A DNA stretch of 64,000 bases from Actinokineospora globicatena (GCF_024171945.1 NZ_JAMTCR010000002.1:2232001-2296000); one strand, 5' to 3'; counted from the stretch's first letter, positions 27,625 through 38,830 are shown. Program-made: numbers and translations. The notes: generated by a model not told the origin, from the sequence alone.

Positions 27625-27885
27625 ATGACACTGCTGTGGATCTTCGGTGGACTCGCGGTCATCGCCGCGCTCACCTGGCGTCTGCGCCGGGCCTCGGCAC
27701 TGGTCGACCGCATGCTGCTCGAGGAGCGGGTCGGCGCGGAACACGACGCCAGGATGGCTGAGCACGCCCGCGGGCTCGAGGTGGAGCAGGCACCCGAGCG
27801 GACCGTCGACTGGCCGCACCCGCCGCGCCTGGCCTGGTCGCGGCCGAGGCCGCGCGCAGGCGCGCACAACCGGCTCGCAGGCTGA
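27625..27885 (+). CDS. Small single-pass membrane protein
   Basis: This 86-residue protein has one N-terminal membrane helix (MTLLWIFGGLAVIAALTW) followed by a charged, probably cytoplasmic tail with several Arg, Glu and His. The ATG at 27625 is preferred because AGAAGAATC lies upstream and a longer frame adds only low-complexity residues. No family is recognised. A perfect hairpin follows at 28014, consistent with the end of a one-gene transcript starting in the A/T-richer 27400-27500 region. Confidence 0.6.
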   Translation: MTLLWIFGGLAVIAALTWRLRRASALVDRMLLEERVGAEHDARMAEHARGLEVEQAPERTVDWPHPPRLAWSRPRPRAGAHNRLAG

Positions 27886-28013
27886 GCGAAAGACCCGATC
27901 ACCCGGGCCGGGTGGCCCTGGCCGGTGCACGCGGAAGGGGTCGACCATGGAACGGACGAGCAGGGACTGGACGCGGTGGGCGCCGCGTCGCGGGCGGGGA
28001 ACGCACCCGCTCG

Positions 28014-28045
28014 GTCCCCCGGTCGGTGGGCGCCGACCGGGGGAC
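28014..28045. terminator. Bidirectional hairpin terminator
   Basis: A perfect 13-base-pair stem (GTCCCCCGGTCGG and complement) with a 6-base loop lies between the small membrane protein and the convergent SnoaL-like gene. Confidence 0.75.
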
Positions 28046-28069
28046 CCCTCCAGCGGAGCTGGGGCAGCG

Positions 28070-28525
28070 TCAGTACGGGTCGCCGAGCGCGGCGCGCAGA
28101 CCGCGGTGGTCGACCCAGCCCAGGTGCGCGTGCGCTAGCGGGCCGCGGAAGGACCACAGGTGGTGCTGGCACCAGGTCGCCGAGCGGCCGTGCCGCTGGC
28201 TGGGTGCCAGGTTCGACCCCAGGTAGGTGCCGGAGAGCTCCAGCCGGGTCTCGACCGTGTCCGGCCCGGTGCGCCGGGCGCTGAGCACCCTGGCGTGCAG
28301 ATCGGGCATCAACCGCCGGGCGGCGAGCACGCGGTGGCGCAGCCCGGGAATCCCGTCGTCGAATAGCCGGACGTCGGAGAGATCTCGGATATCGGGGTGC
28401 GCGAACTCCGCGAGAACGGCGCAATCCCCCTCGTTCACCGTTTCCCGGATGAACGCGACAGCGATGTCGACCTGCTCGGTCGCGCGGACCGACGGCGGCG
28501 ACGGCAGGGCGAGCACGCCGGTCAC
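28070..28525 (-). CDS. SnoaL-like (NTF2-fold) protein
   Basis: This 151-residue protein has the SnoaL pattern: an N-terminal helix VAFIRETVNEGDCAVLAEF, a GIPGLRHRVLAARRLMPDLH stretch near residue 60, and a C-terminal HHLWSFRGPLAHAHLGWVD. The family includes polyketide cyclases and many proteins of unknown role; no catalytic Asp can be assigned with confidence. The start overlaps the stop of the thioesterase gene upstream by four bases, so the pair is probably co-translated. The partner suggests acyl or polyketide chemistry. Confidence 0.75.
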   Translation of the reverse strand: MTGVLALPSPPSVRATEQVDIAVAFIRETVNEGDCAVLAEFAHPDIRDLSDVRLFDDGIPGLRHRVLAARRLMPDLHARVLSARRTGPDTVETRLELSGTYLGSNLAPSQRHGRSATWCQHHLWSFRGPLAHAHLGWVDHRGLRAALGDPY

Positions 28526-29076
28526 CTCGGTGCGGGCAGCGCGACCTCGGCCAGTGCCGCGGAAAGGGCTCTGCGGTGCTCGCGGCGGATGGCCGCGGCG
28601 CGGTGCTTGGCGTACTCCGCGTCGGTCTCCGGGTGCACCGGGCGGACCGGGCGGGGCGCGCCGTCGGCGTCGACCGCGACGAACACCAGGTGCGCCTCGG
28701 CGATCACCTCCAGCTCGTCGCGGCCCTGCCAGCGCCGGGCGCTGACCTGCACGCCGACCTCCATGGAGGTGCGGCCGGTGCTCTCCACGTGCGCCACCGC
28801 GGTGACGATGTCGCCCGCCCAGAACGGGGTGAAGAAGGTCATGTCGTTGACCGAGGCGGTGACCGCGTGCCCGTCGCTGTGGCGCACCGCGGCGGCCCAG
28901 CCGACCTCGTCGGCCAGTTCCAGGATGAGCTTGCCCTTGCCGGAGCCGAACATGTTCTCGTCGCCTGGCCAGATCACCCGGGACAGCTCGCAGCGCGAGT
29001 GGCCCATCGGCCGCCCGGTCGGCAGCGGCGGCGAGTCGGCCAGCGGTGCCCGTGTTGGTGTGTCGACAGGGGTCAT
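28522..29076 (-). CDS. Acyl-CoA thioesterase, hotdog fold
   Basis: This 184-residue protein matches the YciA/BFIT-type acyl-CoA thioesterases: MGHSRCELSRVIWPGDENMF at the start, GSGKGKLILELADEVG with the catalytic Asp near residue 57, then FFTPFWAGDIV and TSMEVGVQVSARR. It would hydrolyse acyl-CoAs in the cytoplasm. It is first in a two-gene operon with the SnoaL-like gene (GTGA overlap). The substrate range is unknown. Confidence 0.85.
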   Translation of the reverse strand: MTPVDTPTRAPLADSPPLPTGRPMGHSRCELSRVIWPGDENMFGSGKGKLILELADEVGWAAAVRHSDGHAVTASVNDMTFFTPFWAGDIVTAVAHVESTGRTSMEVGVQVSARRWQGRDELEVIAEAHLVFVAVDADGAPRPVRPVHPETDAEYAKHRAAAIRREHRRALSAALAEVALPAPR

Positions 29077-29433
29077 CGGAAGAGGTTCTCCAAAGTGGGG
29101 TATTCGGTCACGTCGGGCGGAAAACGGCGCGGCGGGGGAGATGCGGCCAGTCTAAACGATCACTTGGGTGACCCCGGCCAATTTCGCATGATCACCGAAT
29201 ATCTCCCTGTGTCGGGCGACAGAGTTCACTGATAGTGATTGAACTCGGCGCAAAATGTCGGATACGACTAACTCGATCCGGTGATGGGGACGGCGGAGTC
29301 CGGGCCGCCCGGGTGCTCCGGTGCTCAAGCCTGTGGGTGACCCCACTCGCCCGCCCGCGTGCGCGGGGATGACCGGGAGGCACCCCTCTAGACTTCGCGG
29401 GCACCCCCCACCAGCCCATAGTGAGGTTTCGCC
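29077..29433. other. Intergenic region with probable promoter of the glycyl-tRNA synthetase
   Basis: TAGACT at 29389-29394 is a good -10 hexamer and would start RNA only about 30 bases before the synthetase start. There is no room for a T-box leader, and no T-box sequence (AGGGTGGNACC) is seen. A single hairpin with a GCGGGGATGACCG end lies near 29351-29376. Confidence 0.5.
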
Positions 29434-32421
<2,988 letters not shown>

Positions 32422-32438
32422 GCGCGCACGTCCCGCCC

Positions 32439-32474
32439 GAGAACCCGGTCCAGGTCCGCCTGGGCCGGGTTCTC
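32439..32474. terminator. Hairpin terminator after glyQS
   Basis: GAGAACCCGG-T-CCAGG pairs with CCTGG-G-CCGGGTTCTC around a 4-base loop, 18 bases after the stop: 15 pairs with one mismatch. Confidence 0.75.
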
Positions 32475-33007
32475 GCTATCCGGGGCCGGGCGCGGTCAGT
32501 CTTACTGCGCAACCCACTCGGCCCATTGTCCCGGGACGGGGCCATTCGGCGCACCGGTGCGGGCTTCGGCATATGTCGAACCGCCCGCGCCGCCGGTGTC
32601 GCTTTTCGGCGCGGGCGGCGGCACCGTTAACGAACACCCACGGTGGTCGCCCGGTGGCCGAATTGCGTGGTCACCTCACCCGCCGCGCGGTCGTTCGCCG
32701 ACCATTCGCCCACCGCCCGACCGGTGCGGCGCGCGGCCGGGCGACCGTAATCGCCCGGTTCGGGTGAGTGGCGGTCCGGGTAATCCTGACGCCGCCCGTC
32801 GCCCGGATTGCCCGGACCGGCTTTCGTATGGTGTCCGCCGCGCCGCCCACCCGCTCGGCCCGACCGGCGGAATGGCCACCTCCCCGGGGGTGGCCGGTGT
32901 GCGGCGAAATCGGGGTGGACCGGCGGATATGTGCTCCGGCGACCCGGTTTCGCCGAACCGGGGCGCGCCAGCGGCCGACACGCGGGCATTAGCCGAACGA
33001 CACCTAT
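32475..33007. other. Intergenic, no gene supported
   Basis: About 530 bases rich in CCCGG and CCGGT words. Several open frames exist on both strands, but none has a start with a ribosome site, a normal codon pattern or a domain. Its right end leads into the lsr2 promoter. Confidence 0.5.
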
Positions 33008-33036
33008 TTGAAACACCGTTGCGCAACGGGTACTGT
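33008..33036 (+). promoter_or_regulatory. Promoter of lsr2
   Basis: TTGAAA (33008-33013) and TACTGT (33031-33036) are separated by exactly 17 bases, a good match to the principal sigma factor consensus. The start codon lies 61 bases downstream. Confidence 0.7.
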
Positions 33037-33097
33037 TCACGCCAAGTGGGTAGCTGTTTTCAATTCCCGTGACACCCCGTGTGCAGTGAGGTGCCCT

Positions 33098-33499
33098 ATG
33101 GCTCAGAAGACCATCGTCCAGCTTTACGACGACCTCGACGGCTCGGCTGGCGAGGACATCCGCCCGGTCGAATTCAGCCTGGACGGGGCGAACTACGAGA
33201 TCGACCTGAATGAGGCGAACGCGACCCGGCTGCGCGAGCAGCTGGCGGAGTTCGTCGCCGCGGCCCGGCGCACCGGTGGGCGGGTCAAGCGGCACTCGGC
33301 GCCGTCGACCAAGCCCGCGGGTGACACCAGGTCCAAGGAGCAGACCAAGGCGATCCGGGACTGGGCGCGGCAGAACGGCCACGACATCTCCGAGCGCGGG
33401 CGCATCCCGTCCGCCGTCGTGGAGGCCTTCGAGGAGGCGCACACGGTGAAGGCCAAGGGCAACGGCGGCAAGGCCAAGAAGGCCGCGTTCTCCGGCTGA
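33098..33499 (+). CDS. lsr2: Lsr2 nucleoid-associated protein
   Basis: This 133-residue protein begins MAQKTIVQLYDDLDG, with the dimerisation domain to about residue 60 and the C-terminal DNA-binding domain with IRDWARQNGHDISERGRIP near 90, which carries the RGR minor-groove clamp. A Lys/Gly-rich tail follows. Lsr2 coats and silences A/T-rich, often horizontally acquired DNA in actinobacteria and can bridge DNA. The ATG at 33098 has GTGAGGTGCCC upstream; an in-frame extension starting upstream is rejected because it would overlap the promoter. A strong hairpin follows. Confidence 0.96.
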   Translation: MAQKTIVQLYDDLDGSAGEDIRPVEFSLDGANYEIDLNEANATRLREQLAEFVAAARRTGGRVKRHSAPSTKPAGDTRSKEQTKAIRDWARQNGHDISERGRIPSAVVEAFEEAHTVKAKGNGGKAKKAAFSG

Positions 33500-33514
33500 A
33501 CCAGCCACCGGGAC

Positions 33515-33545
33515 GGACCGCGGCGGGGATGACCCGCCGCGGTCC
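33515..33545. terminator. Hairpin terminator after lsr2
   Basis: A perfect 13-base-pair stem (GGACCGCGGCGGG and complement) with a 5-base loop. A second short hairpin (33554-33569) follows and may serve the convergent gene. Confidence 0.78.
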
Positions 33546-33571
33546 CGCTGTGTGCGGGGGCGTCCCCGCGC

Positions 33572-33919
33572 TCAGAAGCTGACCCCACCCTGGATGTCGC
33601 GGGCCTGCAGCACCTTGCCGTTCACGGTGCCGGTGATCTGGTTGATCACGCCGCCGTGCTCGGCGCGCGTCCCGGCCGATTCGACCGCCCAGTTCGCGCG
33701 CAGCTCCTCGGCGAACTCGGGATCGACCCGTTCGACCTGTTCCAGTTCCGCGGCGAGCACCGCCACTTCCGCGGACTCCGGTGCCGCCCCGGCCGCGGCG
33801 GTGAGCGCGGCCTCGGCCTGCTCGCGCCGGGCGAACCTGGTCCGCACCAGTTCGTAGAGCGCGCCTGCCGACTTGGCCGCCAGGGCCGCCGCGATGGATA
33901 CCAACACCGGTTCGGGCAT
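33572..33919 (-). CDS. Small Ala/Glu-rich protein with a 'VNG-VLQARDI-GG' tail
   Basis: This 115-residue protein has an N-terminal hydrophobic helix (VLVSIAAALAAKSAGALYEL), a charged helical middle, and a C-terminal tail with INQITGTVNGKVLQARDIQG. From memory, similar 'G-V-G-VVQA---GG' tails are widespread in Streptomyces-type proteins, many of them linked to signalling or conflict modules; this cannot be checked here. The function is unknown. It lies 397 bases downstream of the GTPase gene on the same strand and ends in a short hairpin. AGGAGGGGTTCGG precedes the ATG. Confidence 0.65.
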   Translation of the reverse strand: MPEPVLVSIAAALAAKSAGALYELVRTRFARREQAEAALTAAAGAAPESAEVAVLAAELEQVERVDPEFAEELRANWAVESAGTRAEHGGVINQITGTVNGKVLQARDIQGGVSF

Positions 33920-34316
33920 CCGAACCCCTCCTTAGCCTGCGTTCGGTTCCTCCCCACCGTACGACCTTCTCCTCGGCGGGCGCACCGCCGACCCGGGTCC
34001 GCTTCCGCTCGGCATTCGTGCCGCCGCCGGTCGGTTTCTTGCCCTCCCGCCGCCGCTAAGCCCGGTCGACGTCCGCCCGGCGTTACCCGGTTATTCACGT
34101 TCCACCCGCCGCCTGCTGGCCGGGTGTGGGGGATTGCGCCACCAGGGGGCGCTGCGCGAGATCCGTGGGTTATCCACCACCAAGATCCACTGGCCGGACC
34201 CCGCGAATCGATTCGCCCGGTGCGGCCCGCCGGTGGACCGGCGTTGGTCCCCCGAGGGGAAACACGTGGTGCAATCGGCGCCATACCGGCTGGATTGGGC
34301 CGGGGCGCACTCGTGA
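33920..34316. other. Intergenic with DnaA-box-like words
   Basis: About 400 bases without a supported gene. It holds TTATTCACG (34091) and TTATCCACC (34170), both near the DnaA-box consensus, and a 13-base word CCAAGATCCACTG (34180-34192) that recurs, inverted, at 60081-60093 beside another such box. Confidence 0.45.
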
Positions 34317-35372
34317 TCAGCCCGCAGGCGGATCCACCGCGTGTTCGGCCAATCCGGTGAGCACGGGTCGCGCCCCGACCCGGGCGGCGGCGAGCAATTC
34401 GGCGTCCGCGATCGGCAGGGTGTTCGCCAGATCACGCAACAGCGGCGTCACGATGTCGGCGGCCACCGCTTCCCGGTCCCGCACATCCGCGTGCAGCGTT
34501 GTCGCCGGGTCGACTCCGCGCGGCACGACGTCGCCACCATTCACCACGACAACGACCGGTGCACCCGCTTCGCGCAACACCACCGCCGCGCGTGTGTCGG
34601 CGTCACACCAATGGCCCCGGACCACCTGCAGGACGACATCCGCGGCCAAGTCGTCGACCACGTGCAGATCGGTGCTGACCGCGACCGCGCCGGTGCCGGG
34701 CAGGTCCCAGAGGGCGATGGGCACCCGTTCGCGCTCGACCACCACCTCGCGGACCGCGTGGGGTGCCTCGGCCGCGATCGTGGCGGCCGTGCGCGGGTCG
34801 TCGACCAGCAGCGGGCCGCCCTGGCGGTCCAGCAGCTCCACAGAGGACGAGCGGATGGCCCGCAGGTCGGCGAGCAGGCTGGGGTGGGCGCAGGCCAGGT
34901 AGTCCTGGTCGCCGGGCTCGGGGTAGCGCCAGGTCCGGAGGTCCGCCGCGGAGGTCGGGATGTCGGGGAGGCCGAGCAGCAGGTGCCGGGGCCGCAGGTG
35001 GGTCGCGCGCAGGTCGGCGAAGGTGCGGGGGACGACGGTGGCGGCGCGGCGCGGACCTGCCCGCAGCGCCAGCCGCACCCCCGCGACGGACGGCAGCGCG
35101 GCGGGACCCAACCCGGCGATGGCCCGCACCAGCGTCGACTTCCCCGTCCCCGGCTTGCCCCCGACGGCGACGGTGATCGCGCCCTGGTCCGCCCTGGCCA
35201 GCACCCGGCGCAGGTCGCTGATCACCCCGGACACCCCGGCGAGCAACCGGGACCCCGCCCCGGCCCTGGTCAACGCCTGCTCCACCCGGCGCCACCCGGC
35301 GACCTCGGCCACCACCCCCGGCACCCACGCCCGCCTGGCCGCCCCCACCGCGGCGACCTCGTCCTCAAGCAC
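34317..35372 (-). CDS. Dynamin-like / P-loop GTPase
   Basis: This 351-residue protein has a G1/Walker A VGGKPGTGKST near residue 70, a G3 WDLPGTG near 220 in the style of dynamin's DLPG, and VVVNGGD near 275 where NKxD is expected, so base specificity is uncertain. No membrane helix is seen. Bacterial dynamin-like proteins remodel or guard membranes and some limit phage lysis. This one is shorter than classic dynamins and has no paired copy next to it. The gene stands alone on the minus strand, upstream of the small 33572 gene. Confidence 0.7.
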   Translation of the reverse strand: MLEDEVAAVGAARRAWVPGVVAEVAGWRRVEQALTRAGAGSRLLAGVSGVISDLRRVLARADQGAITVAVGGKPGTGKSTLVRAIAGLGPAALPSVAGVRLALRAGPRRAATVVPRTFADLRATHLRPRHLLLGLPDIPTSAADLRTWRYPEPGDQDYLACAHPSLLADLRAIRSSSVELLDRQGGPLLVDDPRTAATIAAEAPHAVREVVVERERVPIALWDLPGTGAVAVSTDLHVVDDLAADVVLQVVRGHWCDADTRAAVVLREAGAPVVVVVNGGDVVPRGVDPATTLHADVRDREAVAADIVTPLLRDLANTLPIADAELLAAARVGARPVLTGLAEHAVDPPAG

Positions 35373-35426
35373 CGCGCGACGCTATCGCCGTTCTCCCCCT
35401 TGCCGGCCTGATCGGCGGATTCCCGC

Positions 35427-35981
35427 TCAGCCCGCGCCGACGTACCGGACCGGCGTGTAGTCGAGCTCCCCCGGTCCACCCCAGACGTAGACGCGGTGCT
35501 TGACCGGCGTGGAGCCGAAGTCGTAGGCCAGGTACCGGCTCCGCTCCCGGTCGACCCAGCGCTCGAACAACCGCACGTGCTCCCCGGCCCGCACCAACGC
35601 GTCCCCGGCGACCAACGCCGACCGCTCCACGACCCGCGTCACATCCCCCAGGTCCCTCCCCGCCCCATCCCGCGGGGTCGCGTAACTGACCGGCAACCCC
35701 CACGCCATCGACACAAACCCCGGACAATCAGTCCGATACGCCGGTCGGTGGCACCCACCCAGCACCCCAGCCAGTCGGTGCCGCTGTACCCGGCAACGGG
35801 GTCGAAACACCCATCTTGGTTGTAACTGGGCCCCGCCCGAAACCGCATCTCCGCCCGGGCCCCCGCCGCCACCCCAAAGTTCCCCCAACGCGACCCGATC
35901 CGGCCCAGCCGCATCCGCCGCCACGACCAGCCCACACACGGCCACCACCACAATCCCCCTACGACCAGCCCTTTCTAACAC
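35427..35981 (-). pseudogene. Secreted NlpC/P60-like protein, broken by frameshifts
   Basis: A GTG at 35981 with GGAGGGGGGC upstream opens a signal-peptide-like stretch (RRGIVVVAVCGLVVAADA). The sense then moves to another frame (MRFRAGPSYNQDGCFDP, about 35860-35780) and returns to the first with YRTDCPGFVSMAWGLP, DALVRAGEHVRLFERW and YDFGSTPVKHRVYVWGG. The Cys of TDCPGF and the His of EHVRLF match the catalytic pair of amidase-like secreted proteins common in actinomycetes. So two compensating shifts, near 35890 and 35745, are needed for one product. A TTA codon follows the start. It is either a decayed gene or a sequencing error in a homopolymer-rich stretch. Confidence 0.6.
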
Positions 35982-36304
35982 GCCCCCCTCCCACGGTGCT
36001 GGCCTAGACCACCCACCCCTTGGCCGGTTCCGAGACGGACCTCGGGACAACTCTCCTGGTCCATCAGCACATCCGCCGCCCATCTCCTGCAGCGCGAGAT
36101 GAGACTTGACGAGTGACCCCCCCGCCGCGTTGCGCCAACCTGCCGGAATCCGCCCCGCACCCTGCTGGCCGACACCGACCGGAGACGCTCCAGCAGCCGT
36201 CAGCCGCCGCAGCTCCGGCCGCCTTCGCCAGTCCGCTGGGGGCCATCCCCGGCCGCTCAAACCCCGCCGGGCAGTGCTTGGCGGAGGGCGTCCCCGTGAA
36301 CCCC

Positions 36305-36412
36305 GGCCCCCACCCTGTCCCGGGGGGCGTCCCCAGGCCCAGTTTACCGGGACCCCCTCCCCCGAAGGGGTGACGGCGAAAACCTGTGGATAACTCGAGG
36401 GCCTGTGGACAG
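36305..36412 (-). promoter_or_regulatory. DnaA-box pair plus TAAACT plus G/C-rich core (copy 2 of repeated element)
   Basis: Read on the minus strand: boxes at 36404-36412 and 36385-36393 (CTGTCCACA and TTATCCACA) start 19 bases apart. After exactly 38 bases comes TAAACT (36341-36346), then the core GGGGACGCCCCCCGG and AGGGTGGGGGC to about 36305. It points toward the broken secreted-protein gene, 320 bases on. The rest of 35982-36449 has no supported gene. Confidence 0.6.
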
Positions 36413-36449
36413 CGGCGACCTCGGCATCAGGCGCGGTGGAGGAAAGGAA

Positions 36450-37613
36450 TCACCCGGTCAGGGAGACGGGGAGTTCGGCCAGGCGCCAGGTTCCTGGGTC
36501 GGGGGTGCGGGTGGTGTGGGGGCTGGTGGGGGTCAGGTTGGGGAAGCGGTGGAGGAGGGTGGTGAGGGCTAGTTCGGTTTGGAGGCGGGCCAGCGGGGCG
36601 CCGAGGCAGAAGTGGGGGCCGTGGGAGAAGCCGAGGTGGCCGGGGGCGCCGAGGGGGCGGGTGATGTCGAGGCGGTCGGGGTCGGCGAAGGCGGCGGGGT
36701 CGCGGTTGGCGGAGCAGATGGCGACGGTCATGGCGCCGCCCTGGGGGATGGTGGCGCCGTCGATGGTGATGTCGGTGGTGGCGAAGCGCGGGGTGGTGAG
36801 CAGTTGCGGGCCGCACCAGCGCATCAGCTCCTCCACCGCCTGCGGCGCGAGCCCGGGGTCGCCGCGCAGCAGGTCGAGCTGCGCGGGGTGGGCGAACAGC
36901 GCGGCGACGCCGTTGCCGATCAGGTTGGTCGGGGTCTGCCCGGCCAGCGCCAGGTGCCACACGAGCGTCACCAGCTCGGTCTCGGTCAGCTCGCCGCCCA
37001 GCAGTTGCGACAGGATGTCCGCGCCCGGTGAGACCCGCTTCGCCGCCACGGCCGCCTGTGCGCTGGCGATGATCCCGGGGATCGCGGCGAGGAACCCGGG
37101 GCCGTAGCCCGCCGCCACCGCCGTCCCGTACCCGCGCCAGTCCGGTCGGTCCGCCTCTGGGATGCCGATCAGCTCGCAGATGACCTCCATCGGCAGCGGT
37201 CCGGCGAAGTCGCGCAGCAGGTCGGCGTCCGGCGCGAGCGAGTCGAGCAGCCGGTCGACCACGGCCTGGATCCGGGGGCGTAAGGCGGCGGTCCGACGCG
37301 CGGTGAACGCGGGCGCGGCGGCGGCGCGGACGCGCGCGTGCTCGGGACCGTCCATCTCGGCCATCGTGTGCAGGTAGCGCTGACAGTGCTCGGGGATGCC
37401 CGGCGGCCGCATGAAGCTGGCCTCACTCAGCACGAACCGGGGGTCGGTCAGCACCGCTCGTGCGGGTTCGTGCCGGGTGACCGCCCACATCGGCGGCATG
37501 CCCGCGCCGGTCAGCTTGGCGACCGGTGAGACCGCCCTGGCCTGCGCGTACGCGCTGAACGGGTCGGCGAGCACGGCCGGATCGGTGACCGCTACCTCGG
37601 GGATGGGACCCAC
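36450..37613 (-). CDS. Cytochrome P450 (CYP105/107-like)
   Basis: This 387-residue P450 has an I helix LALAGQTPTN near residue 223, EELMRW matching ExxR, and the heme motif FSHGPHFCLGAPLARLQ near 333. It is a soluble class I enzyme of normal length. It is divergent from a TetR regulator, with a 21-base palindrome in the 80-base gap, so ligand-controlled expression by that regulator is likely. No ferredoxin is adjacent. The ATG at 37613 follows GGAGGTCCGACGTGG. Confidence 0.92.
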   Translation of the reverse strand: MGPIPEVAVTDPAVLADPFSAYAQARAVSPVAKLTGAGMPPMWAVTRHEPARAVLTDPRFVLSEASFMRPPGIPEHCQRYLHTMAEMDGPEHARVRAAAAPAFTARRTAALRPRIQAVVDRLLDSLAPDADLLRDFAGPLPMEVICELIGIPEADRPDWRGYGTAVAAGYGPGFLAAIPGIIASAQAAVAAKRVSPGADILSQLLGGELTETELVTLVWHLALAGQTPTNLIGNGVAALFAHPAQLDLLRGDPGLAPQAVEELMRWCGPQLLTTPRFATTDITIDGATIPQGGAMTVAICSANRDPAAFADPDRLDITRPLGAPGHLGFSHGPHFCLGAPLARLQTELALTTLLHRFPNLTPTSPHTTRTPDPGTWRLAELPVSLTG

Positions 37614-37645
37614 GTCGGACCTCCGCTGTCGTTCGGATGTTCTTG

Positions 37646-37666
37646 TCAGATGATGACATCATCTGA
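37646..37666. promoter_or_regulatory. Palindromic operator between P450 and TetR genes
   Basis: TCAGATGATG and CATCATCTGA form perfect 10-base arms around a central A. The site lies 33 bases before the P450 start and 28 before the regulator start, where a TetR dimer could block both promoters. Confidence 0.85.
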
Positions 37667-37693
37667 AACTGGAGTCGCGAGAGGGGGGATGAT

Positions 37694-38734
37694 GTGCCGG
37701 TGAAGGGTGCGCTGAGCCGGGCGGAGATCCAGGAGATCAACCGGGACCGGGTACTGGACGCCGCGCGCGGGGAGTTCCTCGCCCGGGGGTACCGGGACGC
37801 CAAGGTCGACGAGATCGCCGCGCGGGCAGGGCTGACCCGGGGCGCGGTCTACTCGAACTTCCCCGGCAAGCGCGCCCTCTATCTAGAGGTGCTCGCCAAG
37901 CAGGCCGAGAAGTTGCCTCTACGCGATCCGTCGGCCAGTTCGCTGTGGGACGCGGTGGGCGCGTTCGCGCACAGCTGGGTAGCGCGGCTAGAGGAACCTG
38001 GCCTCGGTACATACCTGGCCCCGGAAGTGCTGACGGATCTCGCGCTGCCGTACGCGCGCCTCCAGCAACTTAGCGCTCTCTTGCTCGGGCTGGCCATGGA
38101 GCGGATCGAACCCGTGCCCTCTTCGGAAGACGCGCCGCCCGCCCGACGAGTCCGGCAAGCGCAGATGATCCTGACGACGCTGCACGGTGCTACAGCGCTC
38201 GCGGCAGTCGCGCCAGGAACAGTCGAGCCGTTCGACGTGATCAGCGCGTGCGAGCAGCTGTCGCGACTAGAGCTGAACGACTGGTGGTCTTATCCGCACA
38301 GTCCCGCTCCCGCTCACGCCGTGAACGAGCCCTGGGACGGGTCGACCGCGCGAGACCTCGTCAGCGGTGAACCGCTCCCGGAAGACGACGGCGTGGTTGC
38401 GATCGTCGGTACTCACCGGCTGGTGGCGGTAGAGGAAGCGTTGCGCCTAGGGCATCGCGTGACCCTGGTGGTGGTGACTAGCCAACCCGCGGAACTGGAT
38501 CCCTTGACGCGCCTGGTGCTCGCCGAGTCCGTCGCCTGCTTGCGACAGTCGTTCGGGGGTGGCTTGCCGCTCACGGTGATCCGCGATGACACGCTGGCCG
38601 GGCGGGTGGGGATCACGGCGGTGAGCGACGCGACCGAGGTGGCGCTGCTGGTGCGCGGCGGCCGGATCGTCGCCAGGGCCGAGGGCTCCGGTGCCTGCCA
38701 CGCCGTGGCGACCGAGGATCGAATCCGAGTCTGA
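37694..38734 (+). CDS. TetR-family regulator with an extra C-terminal domain
   Basis: This 346-residue protein has a TetR HTH at residues about 20-65 (DEIAARAGLTRGAVYSNFPG) and a ligand domain to about 200. It then continues with about 140 residues absent from normal TetR proteins (typically 190-220 residues): GVVAIVGTHRLVAVEEALR, RVTLVVVTSQPAELDPLT and ALLVRGGRIVARAEG. That tail reads like a thioredoxin- or AhpC-like alpha/beta fold but has no CxxC. The GTG has GAGGGGGGATGAT upstream. It probably binds the 37646 palindrome and represses the P450 and itself. Much of the gene after 37860 uses rarer codons. Confidence 0.85.
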   Translation: MPVKGALSRAEIQEINRDRVLDAARGEFLARGYRDAKVDEIAARAGLTRGAVYSNFPGKRALYLEVLAKQAEKLPLRDPSASSLWDAVGAFAHSWVARLEEPGLGTYLAPEVLTDLALPYARLQQLSALLLGLAMERIEPVPSSEDAPPARRVRQAQMILTTLHGATALAAVAPGTVEPFDVISACEQLSRLELNDWWSYPHSPAPAHAVNEPWDGSTARDLVSGEPLPEDDGVVAIVGTHRLVAVEEALRLGHRVTLVVVTSQPAELDPLTRLVLAESVACLRQSFGGGLPLTVIRDDTLAGRVGITAVSDATEVALLVRGGRIVARAEGSGACHAVATEDRIRV

Positions 38735-38830
38735 AATGCCGCGCCCCAAGGGAAATTCGAGTTCCAAGAGGACAGTTCATCCTAATAGGACAGTGTTCCG
38801 ATAGGGCAGTGGTGTGCGAACTGCAGTGGT

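Noticed and set aside
27947-28138. 63-residue frame with a fair ribosome site
   Set aside because: A perfect 13-pair terminator hairpin lies inside it, and it runs over the end of the SnoaL-like gene; the protein is Arg/Gly/Pro-rich without a domain.
29351-29376. CRISPR-like hairpin ending GCGGGGATGACCG
   Set aside because: It resembles a type I-E repeat, but there is one copy only, with no spacers, second repeat or cas gene nearby.
29150-29433. Possible T-box riboswitch before the glycyl-tRNA synthetase
   Set aside because: No AGGGTGGNACC motif or specifier stem; the probable -10 leaves only about 30 bases of leader.
32627-33508. 293-codon frame opposite lsr2 and its upstream gap
   Set aside because: Crosses the lsr2 promoter and is the mirror of the Lsr2 frame.
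36106-36393. 95-codon plus-strand frame
   Set aside because: Pro/Arg-rich without a domain; overlaps the repeated regulatory element.
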